A stretch of 37,304 nucleotides of DNA, taken from NCBI GenBank assembly GCA_946186495.1, contig CAMHNQ010000027.1, positions 1 through 37,304 on the forward strand. The letters are read 5' to 3'. Below, piece after piece: positions 7,721 through 16,825 of the stretch; the first letter of the stretch is position 1; each line of letters opens with the position of its first letter. Made by a program: the position numbers and the translations under genes. Below the pieces are notes generated by a model. The model had not been told where the DNA came from. It did not search any database and saw only the letters and a program-made list of their open reading frames with translations. This DNA is from an uncultured Bacteroidales bacterium (lineage in GTDB: Bacteria > Bacteroidota > Bacteroidia > Bacteroidales > WCHB1-69).

Positions 7721-7749
7721 TTGCCGTTTCAAAAAAAATTCTATTTTTG
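7721..7749 (+). promoter_or_regulatory. Candidate promoter of rex-adhE
   Basis: The -7 box TATTTTTG is at 7742-7749 and TTG at 7721-7723, with an 18-base spacer. It lies 33 bases before the rex ATG. Just upstream, TTGTGA (7696-7701) and TTCAACA (7709-7715) give only a poor match to a Rex palindrome, so autoregulation is unproven. Confidence 0.5.
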
Positions 7750-7781
7750 CCGCGGATTTCAATAGATAAAAAAGTAGCGAT

Positions 7782-8465
7782 ATGTCCAAACAGAATACAC
7801 CCACTTTAGTGGTCATGAAATCGACCTTGAGCCGGCTGCCGTTGTACTACAGCTACATCAGCAGACTACAGGCTGAAGGGGTGGAATCTGTCTCTTCTGC
7901 ACTGCTTGCAGGGCATCTGAACCTCAACCCGGTATTGGTTCGCAAGGATCTTGCGCAGGTGAGCAGTGTGGCTGGTCATCCCCGAACCGGTTTTGAAGTG
8001 AAGCAACTGCTTGAGGACATGAGTGAATATTTGGGTTACAACAAAATGGACGAAGCCATTTTGGTTGGGGTCGGCAGCATGGGACGCACCCTCCTTACCA
8101 ATACCAAATTCGAAAAGTTCGGGTTGAACATTGTGGTGGGCTTCGACAAAGACCCCTATTTGTGCGGACTTCAGCTTGATGGCAAACACATCCTTCCTAT
8201 GGAAAAGATGCCAAGCCTCGTACAGCGCATGGGGATTCGTATTGGCATCATTACGGTTCCCGATGACCAAGCACAAAGTGTGTGCGACCAAATGGTGAAG
8301 GCCGGCATCAAGGCCATCTGGAATTTCGCCTTTGTGCCGCTGAAAGTTCCCGAAGACGTGCTTGTGAAAAACGAGAATCTGCCCTCTTCGTTAGCCGTTC
8401 TCGCACACAAGCTGGCTATGAAGTCATCTGCGCCTATCGAAATAAAAGTAATAAAGGAAAATTAG
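7782..8465 (+). CDS. rex: Redox-sensing transcriptional repressor Rex
   Basis: Rex binds DNA when NADH/NAD+ is low and leaves it when NADH rises, derepressing fermentation genes. The 227-residue protein has an N-terminal winged helix (residues 10-80: LSRLPLYYSYISRL, then NLNPVLVRKDLAQ, the Rex recognition helix). A Rossmann NAD(H) domain follows, with glycine motif VGVGSMGRTLL (about residue 100) and VGFDKDP. The C-terminal swapped helix (SSLAVLAHKLAMK) is present, so the protein is complete. It lies 23 bases upstream of adhE, a classic Rex target. Co-transcription with its target gives feedback control. Confidence 0.95.
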   Translation: MSKQNTPTLVVMKSTLSRLPLYYSYISRLQAEGVESVSSALLAGHLNLNPVLVRKDLAQVSSVAGHPRTGFEVKQLLEDMSEYLGYNKMDEAILVGVGSMGRTLLTNTKFEKFGLNIVVGFDKDPYLCGLQLDGKHILPMEKMPSLVQRMGIRIGIITVPDDQAQSVCDQMVKAGIKAIWNFAFVPLKVPEDVLVKNENLPSSLAVLAHKLAMKSSAPIEIKVIKEN

Positions 8466-8488
8466 ATAACTTATATATTTTTTACAGT

Positions 8489-11107
8489 ATGAAAAAAGAA
8501 AGTGTAAAATTAGATGAAAAAACCGATAAAAATTTATCGGTTGAAAGTGAGATTGATGTGTTGGTCCGGAATGCGGAGGAAGCGTTGAAAACATACGTTG
8601 ACTTCAATCAGGAGCAGGTGGACAAGATTGTCTATGCGATGGCATTGGCCGGTTTGGAGCACCATCGCGAGCTCGCGCGCCTGGCTGTTGATGAGACACA
8701 CCGTGGGGTTTACGAGGACAAGATCATCAAGAATATTTTTGCTACAGAATATATTTGGAATTCCATCAAAAACGAGAAAACGGTTGGCGTTGTGGAGGAC
8801 AATGAGATGGAGGGTTATGTGGAAGTGGCGGAACCTGTAGGTATTGTGGCTGGCGTGACGCCGGTGACGAACCCGACATCCACCACCATGTTCAAGTCGT
8901 TGATTTGCGCAAAAGCCCGCAACCCGATCATCTTCGGATTCCATCCGTCCGCACAGCAGTCGTCAGTGGCGGCTGCCAAGATTTTGCGTGACGCGGCCGT
9001 GGCGGCAGGAGCTCCTGCGGCATGTATCCAATGGATCGAACATCCTTCTGTGGAGGCTACTATGGCTTTGATGAACCATCCAAAGGTCTCGTTGATTCTG
9101 GCTACTGGCGGTGCCGGCATGGTACGCTCGGCCTACAGCTGCGGCAAACCCGCCCTCGGCGTCGGACCCGGCAACGCTCCTTGCTACATTGAGACTTCCG
9201 CCAACGTGAAACGCGCCTGCACCGACCTCATGATGTCGAAGACTTTCGACAACGGCATGATTTGCGCTTCCGAGCAAGCGGTCATCGTGGACAAAGTGAT
9301 TTCCAATCTGTTCGAATCCTACATGAAGGAGAACGGTTGCTATTTCTTGAACGAGGAGGAAATCAAGAAGGTATCCGATTTCGTCATCAACTCAGAGAAA
9401 GGTGCGGTCAATCCCGACGTGGTGGGCAAATCGCCCTACTGGATTGCGCAACAATCGGGTGTGACGGTTCCCGAGAGAACCAAGATTCTCATTGCGCGGC
9501 TGAAGGATGTGGGTCCGGAATACCCGCTTTCCCGCGAGAAACTGTCGCCGGTGCTGGCCTACTACGTGGTGAACAACCATGTGGAAGGTTTTGAGATGTG
9601 CCGCAAGATGCTCGATATGGGCGGTCTCGGCCACACGGCCATCATCCACAGCACCAACAGCGACCTGATCGAAAAGTTCGGCAAAGCCATGAAAGTGGGC
9701 CGTATCATCGTCAACTCCCCGTCATCGCAAGGCGCCATCGGAGACATCTACAACACCAACACCCCGTCGTTGACCCTCGGCTGCGGCTCATACGGTCACA
9801 ACAGCACGACAGCCAACGTCTCCACCGTAAACCTTATCAACAAAAAGAAAATCGCAAAAAGAAGAGTCAATATGCAATGGTTCAAGATTCCGCCGAAAGT
9901 TTATTTCGAGTACGGTTCAGTGCAATATCTGGAGCACATGGAAGGCTTCAGCAAGGCGTTCATCGTGAGCGACCCGATGATGGTGCAGCTCGGCTATGTC
10001 GATAAAGTCACCTATTATCTCAACAAGCGCAGCGAGCCTTGTCATTACCGGATTTTCTCCGATGTGGAGCCGGATCCGGATGTGGAGACCATCATGCGCG
10101 GCGTGGCTGAGATGCGTTCGTTCCAGCCAGACGTGATCATCGCGTTGGGCGGCGGTAGCGCCATGGACGCGGCCAAGGGAATGTGGCTCTTCTACGAGCA
10201 TCCCGAGACCTCTTTCGACGGCTTGCGCCAGAAGTTCATGGACATTCGCAAGCGTGTGGTGAAATTCCCGCACTTGGGCAACCAGTGCAAGATGGTCGCC
10301 ATCCCGACCACTTCCGGCACCGGCAGCGAAGTGACGGCCTTCACGGTCATCACCGACAAGAAGCGCGGTATCAAGTATCCGCTGGCCGACTACGCCGTGA
10401 CGCCCAACGTGGCCATCATCGACCCGCAGTTCGTCGTTTCTTTGCCGAAGCGTGCCACTGCGGACACCGGCATGGATGTACTGACCCACGCCATCGAGGC
10501 CTACATCTCCAACATGGCCAATGACTACACCGACGGTTTGGCTCTGCAGGCGATGGATCTCGTTTTCAGCTATTTGAAACGTGCATACGAAAACGGTCAG
10601 TTCGACTTGAGGGCCCGTGAAAAGATGCACAACGCCTCCTGTATCGCCGGTATGGCCTTCACCAACGCCTTCCTCGGTCTCAACCACAGCATGGCCCACA
10701 AGTTAGGCGGCGACTACCATATCCCGCACGGCCGTGCCAACGCCATCCTGTTGCCCTACGTTGTGAAGTATAACTCACTGAAACCGAATAAATTCGTTCC
10801 ATTTCCGAAATATGATCATTTCATCGCGGATGAGAAATTGGCCAAAGCCGCCCGTTTCCTCGGGTTCGGAGGCAAGGACAACGAAGAGAGCATTGACAAT
10901 CTCATCAAGGCCATCCGCCAGTTGATGAAGGACATGCACATGCCGATGAGCATCAAGGAAGAGGGTGTGGATGAGAAATTGTTCATGGAGAATGTCGCTG
11001 CGCTGTCCGAGAAGGCACACGACGACCAGTGTACCGGCGCCAACCCGAAATATCCCCTTGTCAGTGAAATTATCGACATATACAAACAAGCCTATTATGG
11101 TGAATAA
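8489..11107 (+). CDS. adhE: Bifunctional acetaldehyde-CoA/alcohol dehydrogenase AdhE
   Basis: AdhE reduces acetyl-CoA to acetaldehyde and then ethanol, using two NADH, and forms spirosome filaments. The frame is open from 8282, inside rex; the ATG at 8489 (MKKESVKL) is the first after the rex stop and gives the family N terminus, an 872-residue protein. The N-terminal aldehyde dehydrogenase domain has the catalytic cysteine C259 (FDNGMICASEQ). The C-terminal iron-ADH domain has Fe ligands D663, H667, H733 and H747, whose spacing equals that of E. coli AdhE. The NAD motif GGGSAMDAAKG is present. The second gene of a rex-adhE operon, it is an NADH sink for fermentation. Confidence 0.95.
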   Translation: MKKESVKLDEKTDKNLSVESEIDVLVRNAEEALKTYVDFNQEQVDKIVYAMALAGLEHHRELARLAVDETHRGVYEDKIIKNIFATEYIWNSIKNEKTVGVVEDNEMEGYVEVAEPVGIVAGVTPVTNPTSTTMFKSLICAKARNPIIFGFHPSAQQSSVAAAKILRDAAVAAGAPAACIQWIEHPSVEATMALMNHPKVSLILATGGAGMVRSAYSCGKPALGVGPGNAPCYIETSANVKRACTDLMMSKTFDNGMICASEQAVIVDKVISNLFESYMKENGCYFLNEEEIKKVSDFVINSEKGAVNPDVVGKSPYWIAQQSGVTVPERTKILIARLKDVGPEYPLSREKLSPVLAYYVVNNHVEGFEMCRKMLDMGGLGHTAIIHSTNSDLIEKFGKAMKVGRIIVNSPSSQGAIGDIYNTNTPSLTLGCGSYGHNSTTANVSTVNLINKKKIAKRRVNMQWFKIPPKVYFEYGSVQYLEHMEGFSKAFIVSDPMMVQLGYVDKVTYYLNKRSEPCHYRIFSDVEPDPDVETIMRGVAEMRSFQPDVIIALGGGSAMDAAKGMWLFYEHPETSFDGLRQKFMDIRKRVVKFPHLGNQCKMVAIPTTSGTGSEVTAFTVITDKKRGIKYPLADYAVTPNVAIIDPQFVVSLPKRATADTGMDVLTHAIEAYISNMANDYTDGLALQAMDLVFSYLKRAYENGQFDLRAREKMHNASCIAGMAFTNAFLGLNHSMAHKLGGDYHIPHGRANAILLPYVVKYNSLKPNKFVPFPKYDHFIADEKLAKAARFLGFGGKDNEESIDNLIKAIRQLMKDMHMPMSIKEEGVDEKLFMENVAALSEKAHDDQCTGANPKYPLVSEIIDIYKQAYYGE

Positions 11108-11116
11108 TAAAATGGG

Positions 11117-11194
11117 GGGTCACTCGTTTCAAAAGGTTAGTTTTGAGTGAATCGTGTTTTGAAGCAGGTGGCCTCGTGTAAACGGGGCGCCTGC
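11117..11194 (+). promoter_or_regulatory. Structured leader before the hydrogenase cluster
   Basis: Two hairpins follow each other. The first pairs CAAAA with TTTTG and TCACT with AGTGA around 11119-11149. The second is strong: GCAGGTG (11164-11170) with CGCCTGC (11188-11194), and CCTCGT (11172-11177) with ACGGGG (11182-11187), closed by a GTAA loop of GNRA type. There is no T run after it, so it is not a simple terminator. A -7-like box TAGTTTTG lies at 11138-11145. It could be a cis-regulatory RNA or RNA-stability element for the hydrogenase mRNA; no known riboswitch class was recognised. Confidence 0.45.
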
Positions 11195-11252
11195 GTACAA
11201 AGCCGACAGAGAGGACAACAATCAATTTTAGAAAAATATTAAAACAAAAACA

Positions 11253-11555
11253 ATGATGAATATTAAAGTTTGTGTTGGCAGCTCCTGCCATTTGAAAGGT
11301 TCTTACGATGTCATCCAATCCTTAAAAGACATCTTGAAAAAATACGATGTGGAAGATCTGGTGGAATTGCAGGCCAGCTTCTGTCTGGGACATTGCGCCA
11401 AAGGTGTGAATGTCAGAGCAGACGGTCTTTCCGACAGCATGAAGCAGAAAGCCACCACGCTCGAAGAAGACGGCAGCATCATTCTCCACAACGTTACCAA
11501 GGAGAATGTGGAAGAGATATTTGTGAAAGAAGTCTATCCTTTAATCGAATTATAA
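11253..11555 (+). CDS. Thioredoxin-like [2Fe-2S] ferredoxin, HndA/NuoE-like
   Basis: This 100-residue protein has the fold signature of the NuoE C-terminal domain: VCVGSSCHLKGSYDV supplies two cysteines and ASFCLGHCAKGV supplies the other pair, together binding one [2Fe-2S] cluster. It lacks the N-terminal helical part of full NuoE/HndA. Such small subunits pass electrons to or from [FeFe]-hydrogenases. It ends nine bases before the sensory hydrogenase gene and is the first gene of this cluster. The start is either ATG at 11253 or the adjacent one at 11256; the upstream A-rich tract gives no clear choice. Confidence 0.87.
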   Translation: MMNIKVCVGSSCHLKGSYDVIQSLKDILKKYDVEDLVELQASFCLGHCAKGVNVRADGLSDSMKQKATTLEEDGSIILHNVTKENVEEIFVKEVYPLIEL

Positions 11556-11564
11556 GCCGGGGAG

Positions 11565-13274
11565 ATGTCATTATATTTGGAATTTCGCAATGCGAAATGT
11601 AAAGACTGCTACAAATGCCTGCGCGAATGTCCGGTGAAAGCCATTGACATCAAAGGACATCAGGCGGAGATTATCGAAGACAGATGCATCTTGTGCGGCC
11701 ACTGCATGCTTGTGTGCCCGCAGAACGCGAAGGTGGTGCACAGTGAGATCAACGAGGTGCGCGCCCTGCTGGCGGGTCCCGACAAAGTGATTGCCAGTGT
11801 CGCCCCCTCGTTCATTTCCAGTTTTGGACTTTCCGACTTCGGAGTGATGAAATTGGCGCTTGCCAAACTGGGCTTTTTTGATGCGGAAGAGACGGCTGTC
11901 GGCGCACAGGCGGTAACCCAAGAGTACGCCAACCTTCTGAAATCCGGACAGTTCAAAAACTTCATAACGTCCGCTTGTCCGGCCGTATGCCGAATGATTC
12001 AAGAGTATTATCCGATGGCGCTCAAGTATTTGGCGCCTGTCGATTCCCCTATGGTGGCTCACGCCAAAATTCTCAAGAAACAGCATCCGGAGGCCAAGAT
12101 CGTCTTTGTTGGCCCCTGCATCGCCAAAAAGCGCGAAGCGGAGGAATGCCACCTCATTGACAATGTCCTGACTTTCGAGGATGTGGTGGAACTTTTCAAG
12201 GAAAAAGGGGTGCAGATTGACGAAATCACCAACGTCATGTTGCAGAAACGGAACGGAATGCCGAACCTGGCGAAGGAATACCCCATTCCTCAGGGCATCA
12301 TCCACTCTTTCCCGGAACTGCCGGAGGGCTATGACTATATCGCCATCGACGGCCCGATGAAGTGTGTCAAGGCGTTGCAAAACATCGAACACATGGATCA
12401 TGTGGTGCTCGAGATGAACCTTTGTGAGGATGCCTGCGTGAACGGACCCTGTTCGTTGGAGAAGAATGGCGGTTCCGTCAAGGCCATGTCGGACATCCGC
12501 AAGTATGTCACTGCCGAGAAACGCCAACTTACCGCCGCACAGACGCCGGTGCAAGTGGAAGTTCCGCTCGCCACGGCTCATCCGAGAATCCGCAGCCACA
12601 GTATGCCCGCCCCCGAACGCGAAATCGAAGCCATCCTGCACAAGACCGGCAAGTTCAAACCGGAAGACGAACTCGACTGCGGTTCCTGCGGCTACGCCAC
12701 TTGCCGCGAGAAAGCATGGGCGGTCTATAATGGCTATGCCGACATCGACATCTGCCTGCCTTACATGCGCCAGCGCGCCGAGTCTTTCTCCGTGGAGGTG
12801 ATCCAAAACAGCCCAGAAGGTATCGTGGTGCTCGACCCGGACATGAACATCCTGGAAATCAACCGCCGCGGACGCGAACTGTTAGGCATTGAGGATCCCA
12901 ACGCCAAAGGGCATCCCGCCATCGACTACTTCAACCCCATCGACTTCTGCAACGCCTACGCCCAGAAGAAGAACATCGAGCTGAAGAAGGAACTTGTCAC
13001 GAGCACAGGCAAGTATGTGGACTTGTCCATTAACTATCTGGCCAACCAGAACCTCATCTTCGGCATTATGAAGGATGTCACAGACACCGTTGACTATGAG
13101 AAGCGGATCATGAAGGTGAAGATGGAGACGCTGACCACGACCGACGATGTGATTAAGAAGCAAATGCGTGTGGCTCAGGAGATTGCGTCGCTGTTGGGCG
13201 AGACGACTGCCGAGACCAAGGTGGCCCTGTTGAAGCTGAAGAAAACGTTAACCGAAGAAAAAGTCTCTGAGTGA
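11565..13274 (+). CDS. Sensory-type [FeFe]-hydrogenase with PAS domain (HydS-like)
   Basis: Domains in order of the 569-residue protein: two [4Fe-4S] motifs (CKDCYKCLRECPVKAI, CILCGHCMLVCPQ), the H-cluster domain (about 75-330), a Fe-S domain with C372, C375, C380 and C397, then a PAS domain (about 410-520) and a helical tail. H-cluster ligands C138 (TSACPAV), C185 (GPCIAKKRE), C287 and C291 (CEDAC) are kept. The proton-relay cysteine preceding C138 is Ala137, and the methionine of the L2 motif is Gly183. These changes are known from putative sensory group C hydrogenases such as Thermotoga HydS. A sensor of H2 or redox state is likely, rather than a bulk H2 producer. The stop overlaps the next gene's ATG. 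Confidence 0.88.
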   Translation: MSLYLEFRNAKCKDCYKCLRECPVKAIDIKGHQAEIIEDRCILCGHCMLVCPQNAKVVHSEINEVRALLAGPDKVIASVAPSFISSFGLSDFGVMKLALAKLGFFDAEETAVGAQAVTQEYANLLKSGQFKNFITSACPAVCRMIQEYYPMALKYLAPVDSPMVAHAKILKKQHPEAKIVFVGPCIAKKREAEECHLIDNVLTFEDVVELFKEKGVQIDEITNVMLQKRNGMPNLAKEYPIPQGIIHSFPELPEGYDYIAIDGPMKCVKALQNIEHMDHVVLEMNLCEDACVNGPCSLEKNGGSVKAMSDIRKYVTAEKRQLTAAQTPVQVEVPLATAHPRIRSHSMPAPEREIEAILHKTGKFKPEDELDCGSCGYATCREKAWAVYNGYADIDICLPYMRQRAESFSVEVIQNSPEGIVVLDPDMNILEINRRGRELLGIEDPNAKGHPAIDYFNPIDFCNAYAQKKNIELKKELVTSTGKYVDLSINYLANQNLIFGIMKDVTDTVDYEKRIMKVKMETLTTTDDVIKKQMRVAQEIASLLGETTAETKVALLKLKKTLTEEKVSE

Positions 13275-14434
13275 TGGAACTTTGCTTAGAAACAGGATGC
13301 ACTTCGCTGAACCATTACGGCGAAGAACTGTGCGGCGACAACGTGGCCTGCACGGTAAACGGCGACTACACCACGTTAGTGCTGGCTGACGGTTTAGGGA
13401 GCGGCGTGAAGGCGAACATTCTTTCCACGCTTACCTCCAAGATTTTGTGTACCATGGCCGCCAACGAAATCGACATTTACGAATGCGTGGAGACTATCAT
13501 CCAGACGCTGCCCGTGTGTGCGGAGCGTGGGGTGGCGTATTCCACGTTCTCCATCATCCACGTCAACAAAGAGGGCAAGGGAGAACTGTTCGAGTTTGAC
13601 AATCCGGAAGCCATCTATTACCATAACGGCAAATGCCAGAACTTCGAGCGCGAAGAGCTGAATGTCTGTGGCAAGCGTGTTTATCGTTCTGAACTCAATC
13701 TCGAAGAGAACGACATCATCATCGTCATGTCCGACGGCACCATTCACGCCGGCATCGGTATGATCCTCAACTTCGGATGGGAGCGGCCTCAGATCATGGA
13801 GCATCTCGACAACAACATCAAGCCCGAGATGTCCGCCCGCGCGGTGGCCTGCATGCTCGCCGCCGCCTGCAACGACCTCTATGCCGACAAACCCGGCGAC
13901 GACACCACCGTGGCCGCCGTCAGGATTCGTCAGCGTCTGGATGTCAACATCATGGTGGGACCGCCCGTGGATAAAGAGAAAGACGACTACTACATCAAGA
14001 ACTTTTTGGAGGGACATTCCAAGAAGATTGTCTGCGGCGGCACCAGCTCCACCATTGTGGCAAGGTACCTGAAAACGGAGCTCAAAACCAGCTTCGACTT
14101 CCCCGACAAGGAGGTTCCGCCCATCGGATACATCAAAGGCATTGACCTTACCACCGAGGGCGTGCTCACCCTGCGCAAACTGCTGCAACTCTCGGAAAAA
14201 TACGTTTCCATCGATGACCTTACCCCGAAGACCTTCACCAAGCAGGACGGCGCCTCGCTTTTGGCGGACTTCCTCTTTGAGAAGGCCACACATATCACCT
14301 TCTTCGTCGGACAAAGCGTCAACGTGGCGCACCAGGGTTTGCCCATCGACACCACGATGAAGCTGAAACTGGTGGAGAAGATTACCGAAAATTTGCGCAA
14401 GATGGGTAAAATCGTTGAACTCAATTATTATTAA
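13274..14434 (+). CDS. SpoIIE/PP2C-type protein phosphatase linked to the hydrogenase
   Basis: This is a metal-dependent Ser/Thr phosphatase of the SpoIIE class. The PP2C metal motifs are seen in order: LVLADGLGSGVKAN (near residue 36), IIVMSDGTIHAG (near 150) and KPGDDTTVAAV (near 207). Residues about 220-386 form an extra domain of unknown role, beginning DVNIMVGPPVDKEKDDYY. The ATG at 13274 overlaps the TGA of the sensory hydrogenase; a GTG one codon earlier is also possible. Overlap implies coupled translation and a shared function: the hydrogenase/PAS protein may control phosphatase activity. The phosphoprotein target is not in the window. No kinase is adjacent. Confidence 0.87.
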   Translation: MELCLETGCTSLNHYGEELCGDNVACTVNGDYTTLVLADGLGSGVKANILSTLTSKILCTMAANEIDIYECVETIIQTLPVCAERGVAYSTFSIIHVNKEGKGELFEFDNPEAIYYHNGKCQNFEREELNVCGKRVYRSELNLEENDIIIVMSDGTIHAGIGMILNFGWERPQIMEHLDNNIKPEMSARAVACMLAAACNDLYADKPGDDTTVAAVRIRQRLDVNIMVGPPVDKEKDDYYIKNFLEGHSKKIVCGGTSSTIVARYLKTELKTSFDFPDKEVPPIGYIKGIDLTTEGVLTLRKLLQLSEKYVSIDDLTPKTFTKQDGASLLADFLFEKATHITFFVGQSVNVAHQGLPIDTTMKLKLVEKITENLRKMGKIVELNYY

Positions 14435-14457
14435 CCCTCAACAAAACAACAATCAAT

Positions 14458-15888
14458 ATGAATTCAAATCGGATATTTGACACTGATGTACAGTTAGTTA
14501 AATATAAAGTCCTGAAGGAGGTTATCCGCCGTGCCTACGAGGGTGGCTTGGAGGACGCTTACATGGAAGTCCCCAAGCTTCTCAGTCCCGGCCCGAAAGC
14601 GGAGACCCGCTGCTGCATCTACAAGGAACGCGCCATTTTGCAGGACCGGATCAAGATGGCGATGGGCGGCGACAAGGAAAACCCCAACGTGATTGAGGTC
14701 ATCGATAGCGCCTGCGACGAGTGCCCCATCGACGGAATCTATGTGACTCCGGCCTGTCGCGGATGCATGGTACACAGCTGCAAGGAGGTTTGCCCGAAAG
14801 ACGCCATCACCATTGTGAACCACAGGGCTACGGTGGATAAAGACAAATGTATCGAATGTGGCAAATGCACGCAAGCGTGTCCCTATTCGGCCATCATCCT
14901 CCAGCACCGTCCCTGCATGGTGAGTTGCCCGGTGAAGGCGATTTCGATAGATGAGAACCGGAAGGCCGCCATTGACAACAACAAGTGCATCTCCTGCGGG
15001 GCCTGCGTCTATAAATGCCCGTTCGGTGCCATTTCCGACAAATCGCTGGTGTTGGACATCATTGACATCCTGAAAAAATCGGAGAACAACACGAAATACA
15101 AGGTTTATGCGGTCATTGCGCCCGCCATCGTGAGCCAGTGCCGTTTCGGACGGGTCACGCAGGTGGTCACGGCCATCCGCAAATTAGGTTTCCATCATGT
15201 GGTGGAGGCCGCTCTCGGCGCGGACATCACGCTTTACCGCGAGGCCAAGGAGTGGGAGGAGAAGAAACTGCTCACCACATCGTGCTGTCCGTCGTTCGTT
15301 TCCTTCGTGGAGAAAAATTTCCCCGAATTGACCCAGTACATCTCCAGCTCAGTGTCGCCCATGGTGGAAACGGCACGTCTGATCAAACGTTCCGACCCCA
15401 CGGCGAAGATCGTCTTCATCGGACCGTGTACCTCCAAGAAGTTGGAGTACCGGCTGGAAAAGACCGGCGGGGCCATCGACAGTGTGATGTCGTTTGAGGA
15501 GTTGCAGGCCTTTTTGGATGCACGCGGCATCGACACCACCCAGATGGAGGATTCGGAGCTGAACAACGCTTCCTACTACGGCCGTATCTTCGCCAAATCG
15601 GGCGGTATCGCCCACGGCGTCGCCGATGTGGCGGAGGCGATGGGCGTGCAAGGCGTGAAACCGATTGCCATGAACGGCATCGCGGAATGCAAGGCCGCGC
15701 TGACCCGGCTGAAGTTCAACAAAGCCACCGAAAACTTCTTCGAAGGGATGGCCTGCAACGGCGGATGCCTCAACGGCCCCGTCTGCATCACCCACAGCCC
15801 GCGCAACATCGTGGATGTCGATAAATACGGCAACGAGGCGCGCGAGAAGACCATTTTCAACTCCGTGAAGCTGCTCGAAAATTTCTGA
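14458..15888 (+). CDS. [FeFe]-hydrogenase, group B-like, catalytic
   Basis: This 476-residue hydrogenase has N-terminal [4Fe-4S] motifs (ACRGCMVHSCKEVCP, CIECGKCTQACP, CISCGACVYKCP) followed by the H-cluster domain. L1 is TTSCCPSF with C276 (proton relay) and C277 (cluster ligand); L2 is GPCTSKKLE (C324); L3 is GMACNGGCLNGP (C433, C437). All ligands and the relay cysteine are present, so H2 production or uptake is expected, probably with ferredoxin. Gly in place of Met in L2 and the CNGGCLNGP motif fit group B. It lies 23 bases after the phosphatase gene and is followed by a strong terminator, so it ends the operon. Maturases HydE, HydF and HydG are not in the window. Confidence 0.9.
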   Translation: MNSNRIFDTDVQLVKYKVLKEVIRRAYEGGLEDAYMEVPKLLSPGPKAETRCCIYKERAILQDRIKMAMGGDKENPNVIEVIDSACDECPIDGIYVTPACRGCMVHSCKEVCPKDAITIVNHRATVDKDKCIECGKCTQACPYSAIILQHRPCMVSCPVKAISIDENRKAAIDNNKCISCGACVYKCPFGAISDKSLVLDIIDILKKSENNTKYKVYAVIAPAIVSQCRFGRVTQVVTAIRKLGFHHVVEAALGADITLYREAKEWEEKKLLTTSCCPSFVSFVEKNFPELTQYISSSVSPMVETARLIKRSDPTAKIVFIGPCTSKKLEYRLEKTGGAIDSVMSFEELQAFLDARGIDTTQMEDSELNNASYYGRIFAKSGGIAHGVADVAEAMGVQGVKPIAMNGIAECKAALTRLKFNKATENFFEGMACNGGCLNGPVCITHSPRNIVDVDKYGNEAREKTIFNSVKLLENF

Positions 15889-15934
15889 TTATAATCACGT
15901 CCTGAAGGATAGTATAAAATCCGATTGATAAAAG

Positions 15935-15969
15935 AAAAGCGCGGGAACTCCAAAAGTTTCCGCGCTTTT
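15935..15969. terminator. Strong bidirectional terminator
   Basis: A 14-bp stem (15935-15948 with 15956-15969) has one G-T pair and a 7-base loop, with A's on the left and T's on the right. It serves both the hydrogenase operon (+) and the converging peptidase gene (-). Confidence 0.85.
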
Positions 15970-15996
15970 CTGCATTTCCGCAAAAGTTTCCGCAAT

Positions 15997-16733
15997 CTAT
16001 TTCAGATTCGTGTCGAACCAATCGATGAAATTGCGATGCCAGAGGAGACTGTTCTGCGGTTTCAGCACCCAGTGGGTCTCGTCCGGGAAGTAGAGGTAAC
16101 GGCTCGGGATGTGGCGCATCTGCGCGGCGTTGTAGGCCGCCATACCCTCGGAAGCCACGATACGGAAGTCGAACTCGCTGTGGATCACGCAAATCGGGGT
16201 GTTCCATTTATCCACAAACAGGTGCGGGGAGTTGGCGTAGCTCTTCTTGACCTGCGGGTTGTTCCAATCCCAGTAAGGACCGCCGATGTCCCAGTTGTCG
16301 AACCACATCTCTTCCGTCTCTAAATATTGCTGTTCGAAGTTGAACATGCCGTTGTGCGCCAGGAAGGCCTTGAAACGACGACCGTCGTTGTAGCCCTTCA
16401 CGTCGTGGTTGTGACCGGCGAGCCAATAGGCGCTGTAGCCGCCGAAGCTGGCGCCGCATGCGCCAAGTCGCTCTTTGTCAATCTGTTTCACACTGTCGGC
16501 GAAGAAGTCCGCTGCACGCATATAGTCCTGCATGCAGAGTCCGCCGTAGTCGCCACTGATCTCCTCGGTCCACGCTTGGCCGAAGCCCACATCACCTCGG
16601 GGGTGAATCGGCCATCTTGGACCTGGATTTCGGGTTTTCCGATGACCTTGTCACCGGATTGCTCCTATTTCTTCGTGCAGTCGCAAACCAATGCCAGCAG
16701 CGCGATTGCGATAAAAAGTTTCTTTATATTCAA
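15997..16733 (-). pseudogene. S9 prolyl-oligopeptidase family peptidase, internally deleted
   Basis: The 3' part encodes about 197 residues of an S9 catalytic domain with nucleophile motif GACGASFGGYS, acid region HSEFDFRI and histidine DETHWV. On the same strand immediately upstream, 16733-16598 encodes a lipoprotein-like start (NIKKLFIAIALLALVCDC) followed by a TAG stop and then the segment GDKVIGKPEIQVQDGRFTPE, typical of a mature N terminus. The two parts are in different frames. The middle, roughly 450 residues of the propeller domain in full-length relatives, is missing. The gene therefore has a deletion, a frame change and a nonsense codon, yet keeps its promoter. Its start appears to be TTG at 16733. 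Confidence 0.85.
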
Positions 16734-16761
16734 TAAAATTTGATGTCAGAAAACGAAAGCG

Positions 16762-16793
16762 CAAAAGTAATATTTTTTTGGGCAATAGACAAA
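16762..16793 (-). promoter_or_regulatory. Promoter of the broken S9 peptidase gene
   Basis: On the minus strand TTTG (16793-16790) and TACTTTTG (16769-16762) are separated by 20 bases, a full match to the Bacteroidetes consensus. It lies about 30 bases before the remnant's start codon. Confidence 0.75.
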
Positions 16794-16825
16794 GGACAAC
16801 AGGCAACAGAGATTGAGAAAAAAAC

